Source of the DNA: Tribonema minus | Taxonomy: Eukaryota; Sar; Xanthophyceae; Tribonematales; Tribonemataceae | Reading direction: 5' to 3' | Assembly (NCBI GenBank): GCA_017506865.1 | Contig: JAFCMP010000101.1 | Coordinates: 248,001 to 312,000, forward strand | Length of the DNA: 64,000 nucleotides | Part shown: one piece after another, positions 33,029-46,600 of the stretch | How the letters are laid out: each line of letters begins with the position of its first letter | How positions within the stretch are numbered: position 1 is the first letter of the stretch | Notes under the pieces: model-generated | What the model saw: the letters and a program-made list of their open reading frames with translations, nothing else | Told to the model about the DNA's origin: nothing | Databases searched by the model: none | Made by a program: the position numbers and the translations under genes

Positions 33029-34332
33029 TGTATCTAACTGAATGCGGCACGCGAGAGCGCGCACGCTTTTGTGGTGGGGCGGTATGGCGTTGTTTGCACG
33101 AGCTTGTATATAACTATGCACAGCTCCTGTACAGGCGGCGTTTTTGACGAGGGGTACAGCGGGGGTATACTGTCCAACTGGGGGAAGGGGGGGGGGGGGG
33201 GGGGGCAAGAGTACGTTGAGTAACCGGATCATCCATCACAGGGGGAGTACACGACCCCCCTAGAGAGATTTGCCGTTCCTCAGTACCTATGTGTGTGTGA
33301 CGCGCATGTTGGTTGATGTGGTAGTGGAGAGATGCTCAGCACAGCGAGCGAGGGGGAGGGGGGCGCAGGGGGGGGGTCCTGCGCCGCCTCTCACTTTGTA
33401 CAGGCGGCATTTGCACGCAATCATCAATGCAAGTCGTGTGGTTTCCAGACAGTGGCATGCTGGCTTTGTGCACTGTTGCACTGTTCTTGCTATGTGCAGA
33501 TCAAATGCGTTGCTCACTGCGCCGTGCTTGCCCATCAATGCCAGGTCACGCTCTCCTGAAAAGCTCTGTGCCCAACTTTAGTTGCGTCTTGCTGCTGCAG
33601 CGTGCCGTTGGAGGAAGCGTTCAAGTTGCACCACAAGCACCCGGTCATACATACACATGCACCTTGCCTTGCTCGCATGATTGACTCCCGATGTCGAACA
33701 TGCATCCGTCCCTCAACGGGTGCTGACACATTGCTGCAGATCCTCGACAGACAGAACAATGTTTAAAGCCATCACTGCATTTGGCACTGTTGCACATGAC
33801 TACAGTGCATACCCCAGAATTTACAAAACTATGCAAACGCTGTTGTAATATGGCCTACTGTTTGTGAAATGTCAACAAATCTACCCGTGTCAGCATTGCT
33901 TGTTGATGGCTTTGGTCAACTCTTTTGTAGCACCTAATGCAACCCAATGTCAAGGAGGCGTCCCCTGTTTCAGCCGCTTTGTGGTGACCGCTGCGCAGCA
34001 ACGTGCAATGCAGTCAAGGCAACTTTGATGTGTAGTGCTGTCAAGTGCCTCAGTGGTGTGCTACTACCGTTGGTGGTTCCAGCAGTACATTGTGCCAACT
34101 TGCGCCAATGGCTGCAGAAGTGCACGTGCCTCGTTGACAAGACACCACGTCAAGGCACAGCACATGTATCGGCACAATGCATTGAGCGCGCGTGCCTCAA
34201 AGGCATGAACCAAGTCAAACACAGCATGTTAGCGCAGACATGCACTACTGCAACTAAAAACACCATGCGGCAGCTCACATCAGGCAAGCAGCTCCAAGTA
34301 CAGGAGTCTCAAAGTATGTGTGTTGCATCCCC
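33029..34332. other. Convergent intergenic region, kinase to NAT10
   Basis: 3' ends of two genes face each other here. It contains a G run of about 19 at 33186-33206, a second G-rich stretch at 33348-33378, and otherwise AT-richer unique sequence. No gene supported. Confidence 0.5.
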
Positions 34333-34400
34333 TCTGGCGCTCATTTGCCCCTCTACTTGTGCATGAACCAAGTCAAATTTGCACCGCCCGCACGCTCTCA
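34333..34400 (-). repeat. Copy of the NAT10 stop-codon region in the 3' flank
   Basis: cgctcatttgcccctctact at 34337-34356 repeats cgctctcatttgcccttctt at 34394-34413, which covers the stop codon and last Lys codons. This edge is not a splice site, so duplication is not limited to exon-intron borders. Confidence 0.8.
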
Positions 34401-34643
34401 TTTGCCCTTCTTCTTGTGCTGCTTGCCACCGCCGCCACCCTCCTTGTGCTTGCGCTTCTTGTGTCCGCCGGGCTGCTCATCCTCCGCCTGGTCTTCCACA
34501 AACCCCTTAACAGTGGTCGGCGGCTTGTTGGACTTGATGGAAACGGCTTTGCCGCCGCCTTTTTTCTTGAGAGCTGCATCCCAGTCCGCCTCCGACCCCT
34601 TGATCGCGTATTGCTCGAGGTCCAGGGAGTCCAACAGCGAGTC
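34398..34643 (-). other. NAT10: NAT10 exon 23: C-terminal Lys-rich tail
   Basis: Reads DSLLDSLDLEQYAIKGSEAD then WDAALKKKGGGKAV and ends in HKKRKHKEGGGGGKQHKKK. The D-L-x-x-Y-x-I-x-G-x-x-x-x-W pattern matches the family's last conserved motif. The basic tail is a likely nucleolar localisation signal (inference). Confidence 0.93.
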
Positions 34644-37600
34644 CTGTTCGTGCAATCGAACATGTTAACATTGTATTCAGTACACAGTGGTGAGGCAACA
34701 AAAGCTGATGGACGTGGTCTTGAGGCTTTCTGAGCGTGTTGCGCGTCGCATGTTCTTTCATCATCACATGTGAAAAGTATTCCTGCTGAAGTACGTCCAT
34801 ACGCGAGGTAGCGCTCGCACTCCGGATGTGTTGGTGAGTCCCATGGGAAAGCGCGGACGGTAATGAAGGCAGATTGTTTCCATCACATTGCATGCATTTG
34901 TGTGTGTGGTCTGTGTTTCATTGTCTCTCATCTGTGCAGCAAAACTATAGTCCTGCAGCCAGCATCAATGACACAGCAAGACCAGCGGAGCCCTCTGTGA
35001 ATGCGCGCGGCACTGCGCCGTTGGTGCACAAGCAGCCCTCTGTTGAGTGCTGCATGGCTCGCAACGCACATTGCGAGTGTGTGTTGTGGACTCATTGGCT
35101 CGTGCAACAACCTGTGCGCGACATGTCATGATGAAGCAGCACTGGGTCCTGCGCAGCGAGCCCCGGTGATCTTCTTGCTGTGAGCTTCATCAACAGCATG
35201 AGCAGTTTTGATGCACATGATTGCATACTGCGCTGTGCCTCGCCGACAAGCCCATCTGCGTCTCCAGTGCGCAGCGTCGATAGCAGCGCGAGGCTTAATA
35301 GGCAATCGGAATGTGCACATGACGCGTCAACTGTCAGAAGCATAGACACTTCAGAGCAGTTGGCATATCGGGCAGGTCAACTGCTATGTGCCCACTATGT
35401 ACCCAAACAGCGACTTTCTGGCACCCTCGCAAACACAGTGGCACGGAGCTTTCGGTAGTACGCCATAGCACGGTTCACGTGTGCAGCTTAAGGTACGTTT
35501 CGACCTTGTACACCACTCATACATAATGCTTCAACTACACTTCAAGTGATCTTTGTGGCTTGCCACGGCATACTCGCCGAGCTTCGCAGCCATGGTCATG
35601 AGGCACACTTTGACGCAATGCACAAGTACACCGCAAGTACACTGTGGTACACTTCAAGGTACCTTCTTAGCTTTGAAGCTCGCCACGGCCTGCTTGCAGC
35701 TACTATCATCATGCACGCGTTGACACAATGCGCATGGTACACCGCAAGTACGCTGTAGTACACTTCAAGTTACCTTCTGAGCTTTGAGGCCTGCCACGAC
35801 CTGCTTGGCCCCCTCCTTCAGCTCGCTGTCCATGGTCTGCGGCACCATGTGCATGCCCTTGCCGGCCGCTGCCACAGCCTTTCTCGCCGAGGCTGCATCG
35901 ACGGACAGCAGAGCACGCCACGCAAGTCAATGACTGCTTGCTTGCAAACGGAATGCAGTTGCGGTTAGAGGATGTGCCAACAAAGAGGGAGCATGCAACA
36001 CAAGTCAATGACTGCTTGCAAACGGATGCAGCTGTGATTGTTGCAGCACGAGTGCATGAACATTGCCCTCACAACTTAAACTTGATCGGTGTCGGTTCAG
36101 GCTGCTTCGCCCTGGTGCAAACGCTGTGTGCAAATGGCCTCTGCCTCTGCTCTCACTAAGTGGCTACAACACCCATCCTCCATATCGCTTTCCACGGTGC
36201 CGTGGCTTCTGCTAACTCGTACGATCGGATGGCTTGAGTGGTGCCCTCAACCTCTTTGACGCTACCCTCAACCCTAAGCTGACGAAGATGCGCCCTCATC
36301 AAAACAGCGTACATGCACACACCTACTCGGTTGAGTGGGCGGCTACAAAACAGAGAGTGTTCGTCAAGCCCGTACGCACAAAGCAGGCAGCGCTCAGGAG
36401 CCACCATGATCTCTCGCGATAGAGGTGCTTCAAGCGTGTGACTTGCCGCTGAACAGGGCTCAACAGTGCTGCCTGCACAAGGCTCAAAGAAGGTACTTGG
36501 AGCTTGTAGTTCGCCTCTGTTTGCCTTAGGAAAAAACAGCATAAATGCACACACCTTGTTCTATCAAAGGCAACGGAAGCGACGGTGATCGTCAAGCCCC
36601 ATACGCGTCAAGCAGGAAAGAACTCTCAAAACAGGCGTCCTACAAAGGCGCTTCGAGCACGTGGCTCTCCTGCTTGGGGCTCAAAGCAGCGGTACTTCAA
36701 GAATGTGACTTGCCTGCTTGAGGTTCGATCTCCTCCTCCACGCCTCGCTCCTGCACCGCGCGCAGCGCATTGCAGATCTTGCGCACGGCCTTGTTGAAGA
36801 GCGCCAGCACCTGCATGACAACAAGTGCAGCGATGCTCAGCTCAGTACATGTTGAGGTTGTTGTTGAGGTTGTTCCTGCTGAGCACTTGACGTGCCTGTG
36901 AAATGCAAGTTTCACGTCCTGGTTCTTAATGATCGCTTCTTGAAACAGATGCACTTGCTGCGAGTCATGTGTCTGCTTGGGCCGCTTTCTTGTCCTCCTG
37001 TGGCATCGGTGATGAGCTATACTTTCAAATGAGAACTCAGGCGCATACACCAGTCTCTCTGCACAACAGGCCATCTAGATGCAGGTCTGTCCCCAGCACA
37101 CGTGGTGCATAGTCGCAGTTCAACTTCCGGATAAACGGGCGCCATCAAGAGTCCCGAAGGCCAACAGCAAGCCAGCGCAAAAGGAGAACAGCAGGGATGC
37201 ACGGCGGCGCCGCCATTGTACAAAGGTGAATGAGCCACCAAACGCACTCCTCCAGCTACTTCGATGTGGTACTCCCTCTACTTCAATATTTAGCTGAGCA
37301 TTTGCATGCAGCCCCTGCAGAAGATTGGACTCAGAGGTATGTTGTACATGTGTTGGAGTGTCACCGACCTGGTTGTCCGGCAGTTGAAGCTCCGCCACCA
37401 GCTGATCGACAGACCTACGACAATACCACATGAAACATGGGCATTAAGGGTCATGTGCTGGTATGTACACTGGTGCTAGGCCACAACTGCGCTTCATTTG
37501 TAAAGTGCGGTTAACCTTCGCAGGCAGCAAGCATCAGCAATTGTACTTTCATGTAGTCCACGTGAGGGGCGAAAACCCGATTCTGCACCACGTTGTATAC

Positions 37601-40600
37601 AAACACATGCTGCGAGCATACACCAAACTCTCACTTCTCTACTCCAGGCACAAGCAAGGTGCAAGTGGTGCTCCCCCCGACAGGAGCAATTTCAGTTCAG
37701 TGAGCACTTGAAGTATAAACTTGAAGATGAAAGCCGCCCTGCAGTGCCGCCGCGCTCACTCTTGCAGCGCGGCAGCGCTCAAAGTGCGAAAACGGCCTCG
37801 CAGCAGTGCCCAGCGCTCAGTGAGAGCGCGCGCACACGTGCGTCAATGTTGCCGCCGTAAACTGGTGCGAACGGCACGGGGAGGTGTGCTGCACGGCGCA
37901 GCGGCCGTTGCACCGAACGATGGTAGCGGCGCGGGAGCACGGCGCCTGGCGGGGCGCGAGTGCTGCAGTTCAAGGTGAACTGATTTACTGGCAACGACAT
38001 ATATTTGTACTGTTCTCCAAAGAGTCTGCGGTCACTGATGCCTGAACCAGGTGGTGTTTGTACGATATGTCGACGCTCGAATTGGGGGCGAATGGGTGTG
38101 GGCAGTTGTCTGCAGTGCGACTGCAGAACTTGAAGCTGTCTCACAACCATTGTGCATTGCTGTAAGGGTTGGGGTTGTCATCTACTAGTGTGCGGCAACA
38201 CTAAAGAGAGTTGACGCTTCGCTGCAGACTCATGGCATAGCTTGATGCGTCAAACGGTAGGATTATCACCTGTGCTGCAGTCCCAGTCCCAGCAGAATTG
38301 CCGCCTGAAGGTAGCTCGTGTTCACCTGAATGAAGGAAGGGGGAGGGAGAGATGGGTGGGGGGGGTCAGTCCTGCCACTGGACACAAACACAGTCAGGTG
38401 TGGAGGATGGGATTATACTTCTAGAGATTTGCTAATAGGACAGTGGTTGTTGCAGCGCAGATGACCACTTGATGGCACCAGAAATGCAGTCAACAACTGC
38501 ATGTGTACGCACGCGCTCGAGTTGCGTGCAGATTGTCAGTGAGATCCTGAGCATATCAAGCTGCACGTTTGACTGCCGTCGTCGTGAGAACACGACCAGC
38601 ATGACCTATAACTGGAATAGAGGTGCGCACCAATGTCATGCTGCAGCCTTTCCACGCCATTATACCATGCAAACATTGAAGATGGGCGCGTGTGTGTGTG
38701 TGTGTTTGGGGGGGGGGGAGGGGGGGGTAAATCTAAGTTCAACACATCTAATGTGGCCAATTGGCCCTGCTGCGGCGCCCACGGTTACGGGTGGAAGGCA
38801 TTCAATTTGACGGCTAACCACACTGAGCATATCAAGCTGCAGTAGTAAATTGCCGTCGGCATGACAACACCGCCAGCAGTTGGAATACATGGGCGCATCA
38901 GAAGCATGCTGCAGCCTTCTCACACCGTCCTGGCTACCTGTGTTGAGGGCATCAAGAAGGGCTAACCCTAAATCTAATCCTAACCCTAACCCTAACCCTG
39001 AGCCTGCTGAGGCCAACACATAACAGCCGGGACATTTCGCAAGACGAGCATCAATGTTGTGGTCAGGGCTGGGGCTGGGCAGCCTTGAGCCCTATAGGAT
39101 GCTAGTGAAGGCTTCCGATCAAACTCCGCTTCACGTTCTGTTTCGTCCCCTAACCCTAACCCTAACTCTAAGCAGTGCGCGTACATACCCCCGCGTTCAG
39201 GTCAACCACAGAGACAGAGCGGCGCTGCGTACATTTAACTGAAGTGTAAATGCAACCTCTGGCCATTCCAAAAGAGACGTGAGAGCAGGGCAGCACAAGT
39301 GTCGTGCAAGCAAGGCAGCACACTTGAAAACATGCGAAGCTGCGGTTCTGTTTCTTCCATTTGACACGCAGCTTAGGGTTACGGTTAGGGTTACATGTCC
39401 CGGCCTCGCGACGGAGCAAAGGTAAAGGTTAGGGTACCGAACACGTGGTTGCCCAACTGAACGGCAAAGCGGCGCAAGTGTCGGGGAACAAGTGACAGTA
39501 GTAGCTGCATGGTGCTCACTTTGTACACTTCTCCTGTCCGAGCACTGCTGTAACTGCAGCCGCCTATGTCTAGCGAATGCTCTCTAGCGCAAGCAGCCAG
39601 ATAAATGAACAAGTGCGGTTGTTGTGCGTGCGTCCAGACACATATGCTGTATTTGGGAGCCCAGCAACAGCGCGCTGCTCAGCCAAATGGTACTTAAATT
39701 ATATATGAATGAATGAAAACGAATCAAAATATATACTTTGAAGTATTGACTTCCGCTCGAGGGGCGAAAAACCCTATAGAAGTATGACACAGCGCATGTA
39801 GAGTATACAAGCTGTACACGCCACATCATTAGCGACTGATTCTCAGTGCGAGGATGCGCCCATGTGTGTCCCCACCCCACCCAAATGCAGCTGCCACTAC
39901 TGCTACAGGTACCACTACCCCTGACAAAAACGCACCTGCGGCAGCCTCTCTGAGGAAGTAGAGGCGCGCGAAATCGCAATGCACGCACCCAGACACGAAT
40001 GTTGTACTTCAAGTACAAGAGCCTATCAGCGACAGCGCTATCCAGACACAAACAAATGTTGAACTTCAAGTACATTAGAGCTTCAGCGACAGCACTGCTC
40101 TGTCAACAGCGCACCTGCGGTAGCCTCCCCAGGAAGTAGAGGCGCGCGGAATCGCTACGCGCGCATCAAGACACACACAAATGTCGTACTTCAAGTACAT
40201 GAGAACTTCAATGACAGCGCTGCTCAGTCAAAAGCGCACCTGCGGCAGCCTCCCCAGGAAGTAGAGGCGCGCGAGCGTCGGCAGCAGGTCCGTGATGAGG
40301 TGGTAGTCCACCATGTTGCGCGCGTAGAGCTCCAGGCGCTTGAGGTCGTGCGGCGTGAGCAGGTAAGAGAGCTCCTGCGGGGCGATGCCGCCTGGCAGTT
40401 GCAGGGCAGTTACACGGCAGTTATGGCAGTGAGAGGTCGTGCGGCGTGACGCAGGTAGGTATGAGAGCTCCTGCGGGGCGATGCCGCCTGGCAGTTACAC
40501 GGCAGTTACACAGCAGTCAGAGGACGTGCGGCATGAGGAAGTACAGTAGGTACGAGAGCTCCTGCAGGCCGATGTCGCCTGGCAGCTACACGCGGCAGTT

Positions 40601-43600
40601 ACACGGCAGTTAGATGTCGTGCGGCGTGAGCAGGTAGTCAGTGAGCATGAGCGCTGCTGCGGTACTTCAACTGCAACAATGCAAGCGGACACGAGACGCC
40701 TTGTGTTGCTGACACCATGCGCAGTGCACACACTGCTCTCACCAGCTTCGATGGCGGTGGTGACAGCGGCGGCCTCCTGCTCCGCCGCGGCGGCGTTCAA
40801 GTGCTTGAGCTGCCTGGCGTCCATGAGCGTGACATTACTTCAACTTTTACCATAAAGCGCGCGCAATTCTCTCACCGGCTCCGATGGCAGCAGTGACAGC
40901 AGCAGCTCCCTGTTCCGCCGCGGCGGCATTCGAGTGCTTGAGCTGCCCCGCGTCGATGAGCGTGAGCACCGCCACGGTACGTCAACTTCAACAACAAAAA
41001 TGCGCAGATTCCTCTGCCGCTGACACCACACGCAGCGTGCGTGATTCTCACCTGCTTCGATGGCGGCGGTGACGGCAGCAGCGCCCTGCTCCGCCGCGGC
41101 GGCGTTCGAGTGCTTGAGCTGGCCGGCGTCGATGAGCGTGAGCGCAGTGGCCGTGTCGAAGGCCGTGAACTCGTGCGCGTAGAGGTTGACGACGCGCCGC
41201 CGGCAGTCCGTGGCGAAATCGGCAAGCCAGCCCTCGCGGGGCGCCTCCGCCAGGCCGTCGGCGCGCAGCGCGCGCAGCATGACGCCTGGAATGGCGGAGA
41301 TTGCGGCAGGTGAGATGATGCTGCTTTGAAGCTGGATTACAGATCAGAGCTGGAAGCGACAGGCGTACCTACCCCTAATTCTGACCGCGCTAGAAAGTCG
41401 GCGCTTAGTGCGCACAGCATGACATCCAAATGCCGATGCGTTCATATCGAGGCTTGACTGTTGATGATAGGGAGCAGAACGGGTTGGGGGCTAAGTCGGC
41501 AGGAGTGAACAGTGAGCGCAATGGCGCTTGAAATGAGCCCCTGGCAGAGTCAGCGAGCCAGCCCTCACGCGGCGCCTCCGCCAGACCGTCGGCGCGAAGC
41601 GCGCGCAGCACAACACCTGAACTGGCAGATTTTGAAGCGGTTCAAAGGTAGATTCTCGATGATTTTGGCCTGCAAGTCCGTCGGCACAAACAGCGTGAGC
41701 CATGACGCTTGAAACTATTCCGTGGCAAGTCGGTGAGCCGGCACTCGCGCGGCGCCTCCGCCAGGCTGTCGGCGCAAAGGGTTATTGAGAGCATGGTCAA
41801 GGATGCGCCAACGCTGGGGCGCGACAGATTGCATTCAGGCTAGATTGTCGAGAGAAGGGTCAGGGGAACAGGCGTCCCCAACCCTAATCCCGACCGCCAG
41901 GGTGGCAGGGGCCTTTTGCTAGGCTGTCGCATGCCACACGGCACCTTGCAAAATTCCTTGAATCACCTAAACTCCGACAATAACCTTGTTCTGGCGATGC
42001 ATGAAGGCTGCGGGTACTTTGGCCAGAGTTGAACTGTAGGTGCCACATGGTTAGTACTAGGGTTGATTTTAGGGGGCCCCTCTCCCAACCCATGCAATGC
42101 GCCCCTTCCTGTCAGGCGTCTGTTGAGGCCTGGACTTGAACAAGGCCTTTCAGTGAGTATATATGCATTACACCATACCCAGGCACACTTATGTTGAAGT
42201 GGTTGGCCAACTTCAACTATGACGCACCGGTATGCTCCCCGGTGAGCTCGTTGGTGGTCTGCCGCAGGTACACGAGGTCCATGCCGACGCGGCGCCAGAA
42301 GCGCAGCAGCTGGGCAGTTACACCGTAACTGACGCCCAGCCAGTGCAGCCGCTCCGGCTTGCGCTGCGACGCGGGCACCTACGGGAATGACGACATCACA
42401 ACAAGGGAAGGCATGGATAGCGTGAGGGTACTTAATGTCATGTTCATCACAACAAAGGGAGGCATGGATAACGTGAGCGTACTTGTTGTCGCTTTCTTCT
42501 TGGAGCAGCGGCAGCAATGCCCCCATCGTAGGGTCGGTTAGCAGCACCCACGCCTGCTACTATGATGATGCAGCATGTGCGCCGTGCCCACCGTGGCGCA
42601 TCGCTCGCTTCAGAAATTGCAGCTGCCAGAAGGTCGCTTGGGATTCATGTGCAATGCTTCGGGGTGCTGAGAGTATGTAGCGCGTGACGCTACTGCTGCT
42701 GCTCGAGTCACAAAGCCTGCGCCGCCTCACGCAGTCCCAGTCATTATTGAGCATAGTGGAGCGCTGCTGCATCACGAGCTCTGCCGCGTCCTCCCCAGCA
42801 GAGGCAAGGCTCGTACATTCGCATGCCGTCGCAGTGAGCTCATGGTTGAGCGCTGACACCCAGCGTCGAACTTTTGCACCCCTTCATGCAGCAAAGGGGA
42901 CCAGGCGTAGAATGGGTGCTTTTTGCGTAGAATGGGTACTTTTTGCAACCCCCCCCCGGGAAGGAAGTTGGCAGTGCGCCCAATCAGTGGTTGCAAAGTT
43001 GAGAGCTGCCGCGGCCTCAGTCTGCGTCACTTGAGTCAGCAACAATGACAAGTGGTTGCATAGTTGAGCGCTGCCGCGGCCTCACCAGCAGCGGCGGCAG
43101 CTTCTTGCGCGGCTTGAGGCGCTCCTTTGCGAGCGCCTTGGACACGGCGCCATTGCCATTCGCGTCCCCCTTGTCGCCTTCCCCCTCGCTTTCGGCCCCC
43201 TCCCCCTCTGCATCTGCGCCGTCGGCATCGCTGGCACCTTCTTCATCGTCATCGCCGTCGTCGTTGTCGTCTTCGTCGCTGGCGTCGTCGCCGCTGCCCT
43301 CGTCGAGCGAGATCAGGGACCCCTGCGCGCTCAAAGTCAACATTCCAGGTGTTTGGTTTCTTTGATAATTTGAGCGCATTCGCAAGACTTGCGCGGCATC
43401 AGTTTAGTGTCTGTTGAACATTGTGGAACTGGAACAAGGTTCAGTGATTGCATGATCGGTGTCTTCATGGCAGCTGGCGTCGTCGCCGCTGCCCTCGTCG
43501 AGCGAGATCAGGGACCCCTGTGCGCCGAGTTCAATGTTTGCGAACAGATCGGTTGAGGCCTTGTTTGAAAGAAAAAATTGGGAAGCAACAGAGATGGTGG

Positions 43601-46600
43601 GATTGGTTGCACCTATGAGAAGAGCTTGTGTGAGTGACCAAAGTCATTTTGCACATTCCATAAGACTGGCAAGTAGTACATCAAACGAGTACACCAACCA
43701 CACGCTCTTTCGGAGCTTTGAGCGTGCGGCATCGCAACTGTAGTTCACTGCCGTCTTGCCAACTTCGTTTAGGCGACACAGCAATCGCAGCTGCATCTAA
43801 GCAACACTGCGCTTTCGACGCACATGCTTTGAAGCGGTTTGAGGTACAAGCAGTCAATTGCTGCTTCATCTGAGCATCACTGCACATTTGGAGCACATGC
43901 TTTGAAACGCTCTGAAGCACATGTAGTCTACACATACGACACCTCGAACTTCCTGTAGCATCAGCTGCATGGCGCGCACGCCTTGCACGTCCCCTGCGCA
44001 CTCATGACCCCATACCCTGCACATGTATATACATATCCCCTACTCTGCACCACACATACATGCGCACCTGAAAGTACTTCAGCATCACGCTGCATGACGC
44101 GCGCGCGCCGTACCCCATGCCCTGCACACGTCTCTACGTAGCCCCATGCCCCTGCTTGTGCATACATACATGGGTACATACATACATACGGACCGCAAAG
44201 TACTGCAGCATCAGCTGCATGGCGCGCGCGTGCCGTACCCCATCCCTGCACACGTCTCTACATACCCCATACCCTGCTTGTACATACAACATACATACAT
44301 ACATACCTCAAAGTACTGCAGCATGAGCTGCATGGCGCGTGCGCCGTACCCCATGCCCTGCACGTCCGGGTGCGTCGCCACGCGCACGATGCGCGCGCCG
44401 CTGAGGCCCTGTCAGCAGCAGCAGCGGCAACGATCAGCAGCGGCAGCGATCAGCAGCAGCAGTGATCGGCAGCAGCGGCGGCGGCACAGGGGCGCAATGG
44501 ATGTCACGGGCTTGAGACGCATTGAGTCAGCAGCAGAGGGCAAAAAGTGCATCAGTTTGCACGACGCGCGCGCCGCTGAGGCCCTGTCAGCGATCGGCAG
44601 CAGCGATCAGGCAGCGGCACGAGCGCGCGTGAGTCTGCAAACAGCATACAGTAGCATTCTGCTGAGAAGCATTCACGGGTCTCGAGCGCTGTACATCTGA
44701 ATATGAGGACTTGCTGAGGCCCACTCGGCAGCAGCAGCAGCGGCGACCGGCAGCAGCGACCACGAGTTCAGCAGTATCCCATGTCGCAGTCAGAAACACA
44801 CTGCACTGCCCGTCAGCCTCTGCGCCAGGCTTACAAGTGTGGCGTCAGCAGAGTGATAATCACAGCAACAGTGTTTTTTTTCCATTTGGCTTTGTTTACA
44901 ACACTGTCCATTGAGCTTTGTTGTAAACATGAGGACGGTTCAAGTAATCCGTAGGGGCGAGGTCAACACCATTTGGTTTATCTATCCTCGAAGGCTGCAT
45001 GCTGGTCACCGCAAATTCTATGTCCTGACGTTGGCAGTTCAAAGAAGACAAAAAGGCGCTTACCGCAAATTCCGTGTCCTGAAACTGCTGCGACAGCGTC
45101 CACGGGATGAGGTCGCCGGATGAGCGCTGCCCCTTGGCCAGCGCCGCCTGCACTGATGCCTTGCTGATCTGCCCCTCCAGGGCCACCTGAAACCGACGGG
45201 ATGACGCGGCGAGCGGCGAGGCTAGCGATTGAGGCTCATACAGTGATGCATAACAGGTACTGTACTTGACAGGTGTTTGATATGACACTGATCTGCCCGT
45301 ACAGGGCCACTTGAAACCGATGAGACAACGCGGCCAGCAGCGAGTCTAGCGAGAGAGGCACTGGGAGGACAGTGCACGCAGGGTGACCCAGATTGTCTCT
45401 GGGCACACATTAGCACTGTGATGACTTGACATGCAACAGACCTGAGCCGCTTCAATGTAAGGTATGTCGGTATGAAGGTATGTGCTCACCTGAATGACGC
45501 ACAGCACGTCCGGCAGCTCGCCGCGCGCCCCCTGCTTCTCCGCGGTGGGCCCCAGCAGCACAAAGAGGTGATGCGCGGGAGCATCACTCAGCAGCTGCAG
45601 GTCGTTGGGCTGGTTCTTGTAGTGCGCCGCCGTGTACAGGCTCATCACCTGCACCAGCATGACACAGTGGAACAGCGAGGCGATGAGCTGACATGCAGCT
45701 CATTGCTACCCCAACTCTAACCACAACCCTTGTTGTCAGATTCCGGCATAGCAGCAGACGAACCGTAATGCCGGACCCAGTTGACAATCAATCGCACACG
45801 CGGCACAAGCTCTCTGATTTCGTTTCGTAGTGGTGTAAGGTTCAAGATACTGAGCACTGAGGGCATGCAAAAGCGCCTCGCTGCGGTTCAACTGAATACT
45901 GCATGCAACCGTATTGCGTCTAGACGGACACTGTGTTGAGGCGCCTCCACAGCTTCATGTCTGAACTTGAAGTTTTTTAAGGACGCTGAGCACGGACCCT
46001 CTGCAGAAACGCCTCGCTGAGCTTGTGGTAGCTGAACGCGCACTCAACCGATTGTGTTTGCAGGGCACTTTTCAATTTTGCTTTGAGGGACCTCTTTTTG
46101 GCTGCACGGACCACAACTTCATGCTTGAGATTGTTGAAGTTTAAAGGACGCTGAGCACTGACCCTCTGCAGGAACGCCTCGCTGAGCTTGTGGTAGCTGA
46201 AGAGAGCGTCGCGGTCGACGTAGAAGAGCTCGCAGTCGCGCGGCGACGGCGTACCCATCACCAGCCTGACGGGTACAATCAATTGCAAACATGAACGCGT
46301 GCATGAGAGCTATGTTAGGGGTATGTAGCACGTCATCGTTCTCTTCAAGAAGAAGAAGAAGTATGCTTCGAAGTAATTGAGGAGGGCGTCCCCGTCACCA
46401 GCCTGAGGGCGATTGCGTGTTGAAATGCGCGCGTGCGAGCGCTGTTAGAGGCATGTATGCACGCCACGTAATCTCTTACTTCAAGACGTAGAAGTAGAAG
46501 AGCTCACAGTCGCGCGGCGAGGGCGTCCCCATCACCAGCCTGAGGGATAGAACCAAATGCATACATGAACGCATGCGTGAGAGCTATGTAGGGGTACATG

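Noticed and set aside
40736..40855. Intronic exon 17 copies as separate genuine exons
   Set aside because: Including them would repeat the same 30 residues and break the exact phase between exons 17 and 18, and the family has no such repeat.
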